NCBI RefSeq assembly: GCF_001183605.1
Contig: NZ_LFXJ01000005.1
Span: forward strand, 1,990,809-2,054,808
Origin: Lysinibacillus xylanilyticus
GTDB taxonomy: Bacteria; Bacillota; Bacilli; Bacillales_A; Planococcaceae
Direction: 5' to 3'
Length of the DNA stretch: 64,000 bases
Shown: positions 42,745-51,748 of the stretch, in pieces
Layout of the letters: every line of letters begins with the position of its first letter
Numbering within the stretch: the first letter of the stretch is position 1
Program-made: the position numbers and the translations under genes
The notes under the pieces: model-generated
The model's input: the letters and a program-made list of their open reading frames with translations, nothing else
Databases searched by the model: none
What the model was told of the DNA's origin: nothing

Positions 42745-44001
42745 TTATTTCTTATTTCCTAATCTAAGTAACCTTTTTTCCCAAGAAATTTCCCATTTCT
42801 GTTTTTGTTCTACTCTCCATTGCTCATTATTATCAATTAATTTTATGCCCTCTCGCGTATAAAAAAGGGCCTGGTCATAATCTTTCATTTGATGCTCATA
42901 TATCATGGCGAGCTGTTCTAATACATGCAACTTTTTTCGTTGATCAACGAAATGGAGAGCAGCCACAAATGCATCGATTGCTTCACTAAACTTTTTATTT
43001 CTTTTATGCTGGATTGCTAAATAATATTGTGCATTCCCTGCTTCAAGTGCATCAAATTGGGTCGTTACCTTTTCCAAAACCTTTACGCTCTGTGAACTCT
43101 CTTTTAAATCAGCATACCATTTCCCAATATTCGTAAACGTTTTTGCCGATTCTTCGCTTGTCTCTTCAAATAGCAAATTTGTAGAGTGAACATAAAGCGT
43201 AATCAGTGAAAGTAAATCCCATTCATTATGAAGAAGGACTTTCATAAGTGCATCTGGAACACCACTTTTGATTGCATCTAAATAAATGATAGGTGCAAGA
43301 TATCCAGGTATATCTCCAATGCGGGAAAAGCCAAGCTTCTCTTCTTCCACAGCTTTTAATTTCATTCGTTCCATATCATTTTTCCATAAACGCTTTGAAC
43401 TATGCAACAAATCGATTTGCCGTTGTGTACGCAGTTTAGGTAATTCTTTTTGATGGAGTGTCCAACGTGTTTCAAGCTGCGGCCAATCAAAGCTTTTTCC
43501 ATTGTAGGTAATAACCGTTGCTGTTTTTTGCCAAAGCTTTGATTCAAAAAGTAACGCCGCCTCATGAGCAGGATCCGCTAAAATATATTGAGTTAAAATA
43601 AAGCTTTCATCTTCTTCTGATACCTCTAAAAAGCCTAGTAGAAAAATTTGTGTGCCTACACCCTTTAAACCGGTAGTCTCTGTATCAAAAAATAATACCC
43701 TTTCATCCATTTCTAACGCATATGGATGCTCGAACTTTGCCTCTTGCCATTTTACTAATGCATCAAAAAAAGACTGCAACTTATAATGACCATGCTGAAA
43801 ACTAAACGGATAACGCACCTGTCGTTTAAAAACAATACCGAAATCATTTTCTACAACTGTCAGGCCCGCCCTTTCCCACTGCTCAGTATAGCTTGGAGCA
43901 ACAGGTTTTTGATAAGCAAGTTTATCCTCTTTTTTTATTGTTACTGTCGTTTTTTTCCCGAGCATTTTTTTCATTTGTAAAATTTTATTTTCGTAAGACA
44001 T
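42745..44001 (-). CDS. mrfB: MrfB-type 3'-5' exonuclease with TPR-like tail
   Basis: This 418-residue protein is related to B. subtilis YprB/MrfB, the nuclease partner of helicase MrfA in repair of mitomycin lesions. A DEDD exonuclease core starts with RVLFFDTETTGLKGVGTQIF near residue 105 and includes VITYNGKSFDWPQLETR and KSGVPDALMKVLLHNEWDLL. Residues 285-410 form helical, TPR-like repeats. In B. subtilis mrfA and mrfB are adjacent; here 3.7 kb of phage-derived and other sequence separates them. Confidence 0.88.
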   Translation of the reverse strand: MSYENKILQMKKMLGKKTTVTIKKEDKLAYQKPVAPSYTEQWERAGLTVVENDFGIVFKRQVRYPFSFQHGHYKLQSFFDALVKWQEAKFEHPYALEMDERVLFFDTETTGLKGVGTQIFLLGFLEVSEEDESFILTQYILADPAHEAALLFESKLWQKTATVITYNGKSFDWPQLETRWTLHQKELPKLRTQRQIDLLHSSKRLWKNDMERMKLKAVEEEKLGFSRIGDIPGYLAPIIYLDAIKSGVPDALMKVLLHNEWDLLSLITLYVHSTNLLFEETSEESAKTFTNIGKWYADLKESSQSVKVLEKVTTQFDALEAGNAQYYLAIQHKRNKKFSEAIDAFVAALHFVDQRKKLHVLEQLAMIYEHQMKDYDQALFYTREGIKLIDNNEQWRVEQKQKWEISWEKRLLRLGNKK

Positions 44002-44144
44002 TCACTTCACTCATTTTCTGCATTTAAAATTGCTAAAACTTGTAGTTCTCTTTTCTGCACTTACTATAATCATAACGCATCTTTTAACTTCTGCACAAAG
44101 AGAAGGTAAAAGTAGTAAGGCTAGTCAAGTGTTCTTGTCACTTT

Positions 44145-44231
44145 ACTTTCGTTTCAGAGCAGCTTTCCGTGGGTAAATTCAATTATGCTTTAGCGAAATT
44201 GTAGGTCCAGAATCGGATTTGTGCTTAATCA
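44145..44231. repeat. Degenerate dispersed intergenic repeat
   Basis: TTTCGTTTCAGAGCAGCTTT is followed by CAATTATGCTTTAGCGAAAT and CCAGAATCGGATTTGTGCTT. These resemble, with several changes, the end module of the element at 8321-8507. Confidence 0.4.
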
Positions 44232-44310
44232 AGGTATTCAAAGCATCAATCCAAAGTCATATAATTAAAGATAATTAATTACAAAATGCGGAAATTAAGT
44301 AGGGTTTAGT

Positions 44311-44820
44311 ATGCTGAACACTTCTTTGAAACGTGTTATCACACTAACAGTTGTTGCACTCATAATCTTTTTATCATTGTTTTTAATAATGAATATTAAT
44401 AATCCGATTCCAGAGGTTCATGTAGACGCAAATGAAATTACATTTGAAACTCCTGAGGAACTGGATGCTGCAGCAGATCTCATTATTATCGCATCTCCAT
44501 CTAAAAAGTTTATGGACCGTGAACATCAGGTAACATTCTTTGATGACGGTACGATTCAAGACTACTATACTTTAACAGAAGTCCAAGTTGATAAAGTTGA
44601 TAAAGTTGATAAAGCACCTAACAACTTCAAAATAATACTATCAGTATAAATTGAACCCATCGGAATTGTAGAGCAAAGTATAGGGAAGAGAAAGTTAGTC
44701 ACTAATCATTATGAGGTGCTCAAGGAAAAAAGTTCTTTCATCTTGTTTTTAAAACAAAACTCAATGGAACAGTACGCATTAATTAATAATAATTTATGTA
44801 AATTTAACTTAGCCCTTTAG
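44311..44820 (+). pseudogene. Membrane-anchored protein interrupted by an in-frame stop
   Basis: The frame gives 112 residues (MLNTSLKRVITLTVVALIIF..., one transmembrane helix, then EITFETPEELDAAADLIIIA) and meets a TAA at 44647. Beyond it the same frame continues open for 56 codons with protein-like sequence (IEPIGIVEQSIGKRKLVTNH, then YEVLKEKSSFILFLKQNSME) and stops at 44820. The simplest reading is one gene of 169 residues broken by a nonsense mutation. A VDK triplet repeat (VDKVDKVDK) precedes the break. Function unknown; probably a secreted or surface protein. Confidence 0.65.
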
Positions 44821-45049
44821 ATAATGGAGAAAAAAATCATCCGAGGCTAAGAAGTTTAAAAATAATGTTCTCCAAAAATATTCTACCGACTAACTAAAAT
44901 CTATCATTCCGAGTAATAATTCAAGACTCGTTATTTTTGACTTTTTTAAGATCCATTCCACATCAAAACTATTATTTGCAATAAAACTTTGTGGATATAA
45001 TCCATTTAGTAGTATAATAATTCCATATTTTATTAATAGGAGGATATTC

Positions 45050-45640
45050 ATGAAGAAATTAGTTTTATTTATTACAATGTTGTCTTTGTTTATGGCGACA
45101 TCCTTAACGGCTGATGCACACCCAGGTCGTCTTGATAGTAATGGTGGTCATAACTGTTCTGCAAAGTCTAAAGCAAAAGGTCTTTGCTCAGGTTATCATT
45201 ATCATAATAAAGGCAACGAGGTAGTACCTTCTACCAATGTAAATCAAAAAACACCAACAACTCAAAGTACACCAGAGCCAGTACTTACAACTGTAGATGT
45301 ATATATCAATAATGTTAAGCAATATTACAACCCAAGTGCTTATATTAAAAAAGGAACAACTTTAGTTCCTATGAAAGCTATTTTTGTATCACTTGGTGCA
45401 ACTGTTACTTATGACAATGCAACAAAAAAAGTGACTGCATACAAAGATAGTAAAAAAATTGTCATTGGCGTTGGAAATAAAAACGCTTACGTTAATTCAA
45501 ATGGCGTTACAACTACAATTAAATTAAATCATGCAGCTGAAATTTATAAGGGTACAACTATGGTGCCTTTACGTTTTGTAAGCGAAGCACTAGGTGCAAA
45601 TATTACTTTTGATGACGCTGTATTTATTACAACAAAGTAA
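45050..45640 (+). CDS. Secreted YHYH-motif protein with copper amine oxidase-like stalk domain
   Basis: This 196-residue protein has a signal peptide (MKKLVLFITMLSLFMATSLT then ADA). A short zinc-hydrolase-like YHYH segment follows (HPGRLDSNGGHNCSAKSKAK, then GYHYHNKG). A Thr/Pro-rich linker leads to a copper amine oxidase N-terminal domain (stalk domain, residues 95-196) marked by YIKKGTTLVPMKAIFVSLGA, VTYDNATKKVTAYKDSKK and TTMVPLRFVSEALGANITFD. The stalk domain occurs on many Gram-positive surface proteins and binds the wall or other proteins. A GGAGGAT site precedes the ATG, and a terminator follows. Role unknown. Confidence 0.85.
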   Translation: MKKLVLFITMLSLFMATSLTADAHPGRLDSNGGHNCSAKSKAKGLCSGYHYHNKGNEVVPSTNVNQKTPTTQSTPEPVLTTVDVYINNVKQYYNPSAYIKKGTTLVPMKAIFVSLGATVTYDNATKKVTAYKDSKKIVIGVGNKNAYVNSNGVTTTIKLNHAAEIYKGTTMVPLRFVSEALGANITFDDAVFITTK

Positions 45641-45655
45641 TTAGTATAAATTGCA

Positions 45656-45690
45656 TGGAGCAGCATCATTTTTGGGGGTGCTGCTTTTGT
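45656..45690 (+). terminator. Terminator of the YHYH/stalk-domain gene
   Basis: AGCAGCATC-(loop)-GGTGCTGCTTTT lies about 20 bases after the stop. Confidence 0.7.
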
Positions 45691-45816
45691 CATCTGATTT
45701 TTCTATAAACCTTTCATATAAGCGTCTTCAATAGATGCGTTAAAGCAACCTTCCAATCTCGTAACTGTAAGATAATCTATAAACTAATAGATGAAAAGGG
45801 CTTTAGGATTATTTTG

Positions 45817-45873
45817 ATTTAATATCCTAAGAAGTTCTATTACCCTCTTCTTCCCTTCCTGCAAACTGTCTTG
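45817..45873 (-). pseudogene. Duplicate of the MrfA C-terminal tail
   Basis: The minus strand encodes QDSLQEGKKRVIELLRILN, nearly the same as the last 19 residues of MrfA (QDSLQEAKKKVVELLRILN at 47714-47770). The DNA is only about two thirds identical, so the copy is old or comes from a diverged relative. It is joined directly to the terminase remnant on its right. One explanation is an old integration at the 3' end of mrfA. Confidence 0.7.
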
Positions 45874-45879
45874 AACCCA

Positions 45880-46580
45880 ATTGCATGATGCTGTGTAAGT
45901 CAGGGGCGTATAAAGCCTTCTCATCAAGTAGTTCGATATATCTCGCCTGTAAAAACAAAGTATCATCAGCAGTTGAGTGAGGGTAATACGTGTCATTCAC
46001 AATAATCGTTCGCTGCTTGTAAAGTTCCACATCATTCAAGACAAAGTATTCTTCCATCTCATTCTTGAAGGATGCTTGTATACCCATTTCCCTTTTGAAA
46101 TGGGTTGATAGATAGGATTATAAACAACTTTAATATTGGATGTAGTAACCGTCCCAGTAACTATTTGAAGCTCGCATACTTAATTTCACTACATTCCTCC
46201 AACCAGATAAGAGAAATGTTGTTGATGGATTTAAACTTCCCTGATTTGTCCATCCCTCGGAAGATTATCTTTGAACCATTCGGAAACTTCACTGACATAG
46301 GCGATCAGCGTGTTTTTACCTTTTCAGATAGCCCTAGATCCTCAATTATTTTGTAAACAAAGAAAACGTACTGTCTCTATGCGTGTCGTAGACTTCACGA
46401 ATCACAAGAACTGTACATTTTTCTTCAAGTAATATTAAAAGTATTTTTAATGCCTCATGATAGGATTTTGAAGAATCGTATCCACCGACAAAGAAGTTGA
46501 GCTTTACAACGCCAGTCGAAAAGAAAATCTTCGAAATATGGGCTTACTTCTCTTTCTACTGCTGTTGTCAACTCTCTCAA
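45880..46580 (-). pseudogene. Phage terminase large subunit (PBSX type), decayed copy A
   Basis: Minus-strand reading, with frame changes, gives [95 protein letters not shown], and VNDTYYPHSTADDTLFL with APDLHSIMQLGS. These follow, in order, the conserved blocks of PBSX-type terminase large subunits. The Walker A region is altered (normally GGRGSGKS-like). Several frameshifts and stops (for example in CGCTGATCGCC) make it non-functional. Confidence 0.75.
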
Positions 46581-46622
46581 CTCCTTATCGACTATAAAAA
46601 ACACTCGTTAATCGCATCTTTT

Positions 46623-47084
46623 TTACTGATGCCATTCATATTTATAAAGTTCTTTATCTGCTGTTTTATATAATAAAACTATCGTATCGTTACCATGATC
46701 TCGTGCTTTGTAGAAATAATAATCTCCTTCTGCTGCTTGAATATCATGGGTTTTAAAAACCTCTACAACTGATTGTTCATTTTGGCGAAACTTGATAGTT
46801 CTTATTTTAAAATTTTCTATTTTATTATTTGCTTCAGCTACTTGTTGTGTCGTGAGTTGTACAAAGGGAGTTTCAGTGAAATCAATCGGTTTCGAATAAC
46901 TATACTTTGTGAACCACTCTCCATCACCACGAGCATTGTTTTCTGTCGTAAGTAAGCTTTTTACTTCAGCAGCTCGGGGTAAATCGATCCCCCAGCTCTT
47001 CTCAAGAGCTTCATATTCATCTAAAAGCAAACTATGTATCACCCAAATGAAGAATAATAAAGTTAGTCCAATGAATATAGCCAA
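46623..47084 (-). CDS. Membrane-anchored protein of unknown function, start shifted by an A7 run
   Basis: This protein of about 153 residues has one N-terminal helix (AIFIGLTLLFFIWVIHSLLL) and a soluble domain outside (DEYEALEKSWGIDLPRAAEV ... VVEVFKTHDIQAAEGDYYFY). I recognise no family. The likely true start is a GTG at 47106 with a good GAGGTGA site, giving MKKWIVSLAIFIGL, but seven A residues after the GTG put it one base out of frame; six would restore it. As read, translation would need the TTG at 47084. It lies between the two terminase remnants. Confidence 0.6.
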   Translation of the reverse strand: MAIFIGLTLLFFIWVIHSLLLDEYEALEKSWGIDLPRAAEVKSLLTTENNARGDGEWFTKYSYSKPIDFTETPFVQLTTQQVAEANNKIENFKIRTIKFRQNEQSVVEVFKTHDIQAAEGDYYFYKARDHGNDTIVLLYKTADKELYKYEWHQ

Positions 47085-47219
47085 ACTAACAATCCATTTT
47101 TTTCACAAAATCACCTCATTTTGTAGACGAGAAATTTTGAGAAACGTTGCATCCATCTTTTATCATACCTAATAGTTGGCTCTTTTTTATACAGAAAATG
47201 AGAGCTTTAATGTTGGGTG

Positions 47220-47590
47220 TCGTAAACGTTCTAATAATTCTTTAAAGTCCGTATACAAATCAGCAAAATGTTGTTGATGGACTTTAGCTTTTCTGATTTG
47301 TCCATCCCTCGGAAGATTATCTTTGAACCATTCGGAAACTTCACTGACATAGGCGATCAGCGTGTTTTTACCTTTTCAGATAGCCCTAGATCCTCAATTA
47401 TTTTGTAAATAAAGAAAACGTACTGTCTCTATGCGTGTCGTAAACTTCCGAACGACTAGAGCTGTACGTTTCTCTTCTAACAACTTTAAAAGTATTTTCA
47501 ATGCTATGTGGTAGGATTTCGAATAACCATACCCTCGACAAGGTGTTGAGTTTTACATCTACGTTCGACGATAAAAAAGCACCCTAACGA
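47220..47590 (-). pseudogene. Phage terminase large subunit, decayed copy B
   Basis: It has the same family blocks as copy [56 protein letters not shown], and [11 protein letters not shown]. Positions 47266-47442 match 46214-46390 with only about six differences and no gaps, including the same lost base and the same TGA. The flanks are much more divergent. The two copies therefore shared a decayed ancestor or were homogenised by gene conversion. Confidence 0.75.
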
Positions 47591-47653
47591 TTCGAAGTGT
47601 CAACTAGAAGAGTTTACAGGTTTTTACCGTAAAATGATTTATAAACCAATCAA

Positions 47654-47706
47654 AGAAGAGGGCTTGAAGGAAAAGTACTAGACTTTTTACTTTCATGCCC
47701 TCTTTT
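47654..47706 (-). terminator. Terminator of mrfA
   Basis: On the minus strand AAAGAGGGCATGAA pairs with TTCAAGCCCTCTT around a long AT loop, directly after the mrfA stop. Confidence 0.7.
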
Positions 47707-47710
47707 ATCT

Positions 47711-49975
47711 CTAATTTAAAATTCGCAGTAACTCTACTACTTTTTTCTTTGCTTCTTGCAAACTATCCTGCGCCCCTATACATGAAGGACAGCCTGATTC
47801 ACAAGCACAGCCTGCTACATGCTCCAAGGTCTTATTCAACAAATCTCCCCATAAATCATACACCTTTTCACTTAATCCAATACCCCCTGGGTACTTATCA
47901 TAAACAAAAAATGTCGGCTGCTCATTATGAGTTGCCTTAACTTGTGGGACGACTGCGACATCGCTACTGTCACACTGAATGAATATCGGAATGAAAGCAT
48001 TCATAGCATATGCAGCTCCTGTCATGGCATCTGTTAGCTCCGCCTCCGACCATTTTTCTAGTGCAGAGAATGATAACCATGATGAGCTTGTATGCATTTC
48101 ATCTGGTGGTAAATGAATAGGGCCAGAACCGATATTATCGTGTGTTCCGAAGCGTATTTTTTTAAATATCGTCGCCTGTGCGACTAAGCCAACATCACCG
48201 AAGCCAATAATACCACCCTTATAATCTCGGCTCCTATCTTCTTCTAGCACCTTCATCTCGACAGCTAGATTAGCGTCAGTATAGTAATCGACATCTACTT
48301 CCCGTACAAACGCTTTCTTTTCTTCCCAATCAAGCTTTTCTACTTGAAATTGAATGCCCTGATGCAAATAAATAGCCTCTTCATGTAGCAATGTCATCGC
48401 ACTATGACGATCCATTTCACCAATTACCTTTGTTTGTGCAGGGACAGTTATATCAATTATCACAACATTTTCTTGTGATGCAGAGCGAAGACTAATATCA
48501 TGTGCCGGAAAACGGTCACTCATCCAATGCCACTTCTCACTCGTTTTAAAAACAACGCCTTCCTCCGCTAAATATTCCAGTAACTCCTGAATTTCATATT
48601 CACCATACGTATCATGTGTGGAAAACGGTAGCTCAAACGCTGCACATTTCAAATGATCCATTAAAATCAGCATATTTTCAGGATAAATACGCGCTTCCTC
48701 AGGGGCACTGCCAAGTAAAAAGAGTGGATGGTTCACTACATACTGGTCAAGTGCAGCCGATTGCGCTACATAAATAATTAGCGCCTCGTCCTGACGACGG
48801 CCAGCACGACCTGCTTGCTGCCAAGCACTAGCAATATTTCCTGGATAACCTGTCATGATACATGCTTGTAATTGGCCAATATCTACGCCTAATTCCAGCG
48901 CATTTGTACTAACTACCGTTTGGATAGTACCGTCACGAAGTCCTCGTTCAATAACACGTCGCTCAGAGGGTAAATAACCACCACGATAACCTCTTACCGA
49001 TTCATCTAAAAGTTTATTGCGTGTGAGTTCCTTTAAATACGTTACAATCATTTCTACTCGCACACGACTTTTAGCAAAAATAATGGTTTGAATACCTGCT
49101 GTATATAATCTTTTCGCGAGATCACTCACCTCTAAAACAGCACTTCGACGCACGCCAAATGTTTTATGGACGATAGGTGGGTTATAAAAAAGAAATGTCT
49201 TTTTCCCAACTGGCGCTCCGGAATCGCTGATTAAGGCATGGCTTTCATTCGTTAAAGCTTCCGCTAACTCTTTTGGGTTTTTAATGGTTGCTGATGTACA
49301 AATGAAAATCGGCTTACTGCCATAAAACTCACAAATACGCTTTAATCTTCGAATAACATGCGCAACATGTGAGCCAAACACACCTTTATATGTATGCAAC
49401 TCATCAATGACGATATACTGTAAATTTTCAAATAAGGAAACCCATTTCGTATGATGTGGCAAAATCCCCGAATGCAGCATATCAGGATTTGTCATCACAA
49501 TATGCCCTGCCTTACGAACCTTTTGGCGAATGCCAGGCGCAGTATCCCCATCATACGTATAGCTTAAAATTTCCTCACCGCTTTGTTCGATTAATTCATT
49601 TAAATCATTTTTCTGATCCTGCGCTAATGCTTTCGTTGGAAATAAATAAATCGCACGTGAATTTTTATCTTCTAATATTTTTTGTAGTACCGGTAAATGG
49701 TAGCAATATGATTTTCCAGACGCCGTTGGTGTAACTGCAGTAAAGGATACACCATCCATCGCGTGATCAAACGCCTGACGTTGATGGGTATACAGTTGTT
49801 CCATCCCTCTTGTTCGAAGAGCCTTAACAAGTGAAGGGTGTAAATTTTCTGGAAAAGGTGCATATTTAGCTTCACGCCCTTCAAGCGTTTGCCAGTGTAA
49901 AATGCGTTCCTTCAATTCCTCATCATATCTCCACTCGTTTAACAGTTCACTAATGGTCCTTTTTTTCGATAACAT
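47711..49975 (-). CDS. mrfA: MrfA-type DEAD/DEAH-box DNA helicase with DUF1998 domain
   Basis: This 754-residue superfamily 2 helicase corresponds to B. subtilis YprA/MrfA, which with MrfB repairs mitomycin adducts independently of UvrABC. It shows TPTASGKSYCYHLPVLQKIL (Walker A), VIDELHTYKG (DEXH), ICTSATIKNP, SERRVIERGLRDG, TNALELGVDIGQLQACIMTG and QAGRAGRRQDEALIIYVAQ. The C-terminal DUF1998 has four zinc-binding cysteines in GCACESGCPSC. It overlaps yppE by 26 bases. Its partner mrfB is displaced downstream by the insertion described. Confidence 0.93.
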   Translation of the reverse strand: MLSKKRTISELLNEWRYDEELKERILHWQTLEGREAKYAPFPENLHPSLVKALRTRGMEQLYTHQRQAFDHAMDGVSFTAVTPTASGKSYCYHLPVLQKILEDKNSRAIYLFPTKALAQDQKNDLNELIEQSGEEILSYTYDGDTAPGIRQKVRKAGHIVMTNPDMLHSGILPHHTKWVSLFENLQYIVIDELHTYKGVFGSHVAHVIRRLKRICEFYGSKPIFICTSATIKNPKELAEALTNESHALISDSGAPVGKKTFLFYNPPIVHKTFGVRRSAVLEVSDLAKRLYTAGIQTIIFAKSRVRVEMIVTYLKELTRNKLLDESVRGYRGGYLPSERRVIERGLRDGTIQTVVSTNALELGVDIGQLQACIMTGYPGNIASAWQQAGRAGRRQDEALIIYVAQSAALDQYVVNHPLFLLGSAPEEARIYPENMLILMDHLKCAAFELPFSTHDTYGEYEIQELLEYLAEEGVVFKTSEKWHWMSDRFPAHDISLRSASQENVVIIDITVPAQTKVIGEMDRHSAMTLLHEEAIYLHQGIQFQVEKLDWEEKKAFVREVDVDYYTDANLAVEMKVLEEDRSRDYKGGIIGFGDVGLVAQATIFKKIRFGTHDNIGSGPIHLPPDEMHTSSSWLSFSALEKWSEAELTDAMTGAAYAMNAFIPIFIQCDSSDVAVVPQVKATHNEQPTFFVYDKYPGGIGLSEKVYDLWGDLLNKTLEHVAGCACESGCPSCIGAQDSLQEAKKKVVELLRILN

Positions 49976-50330
49976 CTGTTTCTATCTCCTTCACTAGCCG
50001 TTCAAAAATTTTTAACGTATACGAGGCTGAATGAGTTGCATCTAAGAAACGCTTTTTACTCGTTTCTTTATAGAAGGATTGCACAACAAATTGCTCCATC
50101 GATTCAACCGCTGAAGCAATTTGTTGTGTATGCATATATTTTGGCTGATTTTTTTGAATCCACTTATTCGCCTCCTGCTGCCATTCCTTTAACAGCTGGT
50201 GAATAATATCAGCGTGTGGCTTAACCTCAACAAAAAAGTCTGGAGTACGATTCTCCTCACGCATTTGCCAGAAGCGTGATACACATCTTTCACATTCATC
50301 TATTAATTTAGAAGTTTGCTGTATTAACAA
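49950..50330 (-). CDS. yppE: YppE/DUF1798-family protein
   Basis: This is a 126-residue all-helical protein (IDECERCVSRFWQMREENRT ... HADIIHQLLKEWQQEANKWI). The family is found only in Bacillales and its role is unknown. In B. subtilis yppE lies near recU-ponA and nth-dnaD, as here. It precedes and overlaps mrfA. The N-terminus lies just inside the intergenic repeat region; the codon at 50330 is taken as start. Confidence 0.8.
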   Translation of the reverse strand: MLIQQTSKLIDECERCVSRFWQMREENRTPDFFVEVKPHADIIHQLLKEWQQEANKWIQKNQPKYMHTQQIASAVESMEQFVVQSFYKETSKKRFLDATHSASYTLKIFERLVKEIETDVIEKKDH

Positions 50331-50379
50331 AAATTTTGCACCTCATCTCATAATGGAGGCCCGTCACCATACCTAACGT

Positions 50380-50545
50380 GGGATTGATTCCGTTCGACTG
50401 TGCACTTTCCTGAGGGCATCCGATAAGCCGCTCTTGGCAATATTTGGCCGAGGGCGTAATCACCAAACGCCATGCTTTTAGCCTTCGTTCCGCTACCGGT
50501 CGCTCCAGATTTCATCTGTGACGCTGATCCTAAAGAATAACTAAG
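50380..50545. repeat. Dispersed intergenic repeat upstream of yppE
   Basis: GATTCCGTTCGACTGTGCAC, TTTCCTGAGGGCATCCG, GGGCGTAATCACCAAACGCC and TTTAGCCTTCGTTCCGCTAC are mosaic modules shared with 4561-4672 and 50840-50945. Short ORFs here on the minus strand are repeat-derived. Confidence 0.6.
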
Positions 50546-50839
50546 CCTCACTTCATCAACCTATTACATGACACACGTTTCAACAAATGTCTTTCCACTT
50601 TTGGTGGCGAGCCTTTAAGTCTTATAGTAATTAAGTTGGATTCATCCTTAAAATGAAAATTCATCTACATTTACGTAAATGCATAGTATCATTTTAAGTA
50701 GATTTTCCGAACCTGCTTTTTTAAAATTTGTCCTACCTAAAATATTCGTCTGCAAAATTATTTATATTATATGAGTAATTTTCGCCTAATGATGTATAAA
50801 AACTTTCATCACCAGAAGGGTCTTCTGTGCGAAAAACGT

Positions 50840-50945
50840 AGCAACAACGCAGGGCGTCGTTTACGGAAGCATGATCACAGGACATGATGATTTTAGCCTT
50901 CGTCCCACTACCGGCTCGTTCTAGTGTCTCAACTGTGACCAAGAA
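50840..50945. repeat. Dispersed intergenic repeat
   Basis: GCAGGGCGTCGTTTACGGAA, then GATCACAGGACATGATGATT and TAGCCTTCGTCCCACTACCG closely match the copies at 4606-4652 and 50452-50500. The remaining sequence 50546-51125 is AT-rich and shows no supported gene. Confidence 0.6.
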
Positions 50946-51125
50946 GTTGCCAAGTCTTCACTCCAATCAGCTTATATAAATGGCATAACTTTCAAACGAA
51001 TGACATTCCTAGCTTTTGGTGATGTGTCTTTTTCAAGGCACATCATTCATCGTGGCAAATAATGTATGAAAAATGCTCATATTGAGTTATTTAAATTGCA
51101 TATGAGATAAGTGTACCAAAGTCTA

Positions 51126-51320
51126 TCATTTTTCACTACTAATAGGCGAACAAGCATTCTTTACTTGCCAGTTCTTTTCTGCTAAGCTTACTTTCTGGCT
51201 AACAGATTTGAGCTGCATAAAAAATTGCATACTCTGTGCATTGTTTTCCAAAGACACTCTCGTTAACAGTAATTGATTGACCAGATCCAACTGCGCAACT
51301 AATTGTTTTAACTTGTTCAA
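51126..51320 (-). CDS. Small helical protein, unknown function
   Basis: A TTG at 51320 has an AAGGAGG site 8 bases upstream and opens a 64-residue frame: MNKLKQLVAQLDLVNQLLLT, then MQFFMQLKSVSQKVSLAEKN. The Leu/Gln-rich composition predicts helices or a coiled coil and no membrane segment. The strong ribosome site and composition make it likely real. I do not recognise the family. It is divergent from recU. Confidence 0.5.
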   Translation of the reverse strand: MNKLKQLVAQLDLVNQLLLTRVSLENNAQSMQFFMQLKSVSQKVSLAEKNWQVKNACSPISSEK

Positions 51321-51748
51321 AATAACGCCTCCTTTGCTTTAATTTATGTATTCCCCGCATGTATAAAATTACCTTCATGCGTGACAAAATAAGCGTAAGT
51401 TAGCTGAAAGAAGAAGTATTTCGATAAATTTTAATTGAACTAGTCTATTAAATTTTATCCCCTTCTAATTTGTCTATCTAGTAGAGAAGCTAACGTGGAG
51501 TACAGTTTTTTCTATTAATTCGCATGGGAATATCATCAGTTATTTTGACGATTTGCGTGAAAGAACTAGTTATAATTCATGATATTTTTCGACTTTAAGA
51601 GGCGAAAATTGCCCAATGACCGATTTTTATATTGGTAATTTCGACCACCGTTAATTTAGCATCAATCATACTATTAATGGAAGTAGAGAACTGCTACTTA
51701 ATCATGGTAAACTATTGTATAATAGCAGTATTATAGAGGGTGAACTAA
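51321..51748. other. Intergenic region between the small ORF and recU
   Basis: It is AT-rich and shows no ORF of note. TATAAT at 51718-51723, about 25 bases before the recU start, is a plausible -10 element for recU-ponA; no matching -35 is convincing. Confidence 0.4.

Noticed and set aside
50348-50942. Two minus-strand ORFs of 67 and 69 residues
   Set aside because: Both are composed of dispersed repeat sequence and have no ribosome site or family match.
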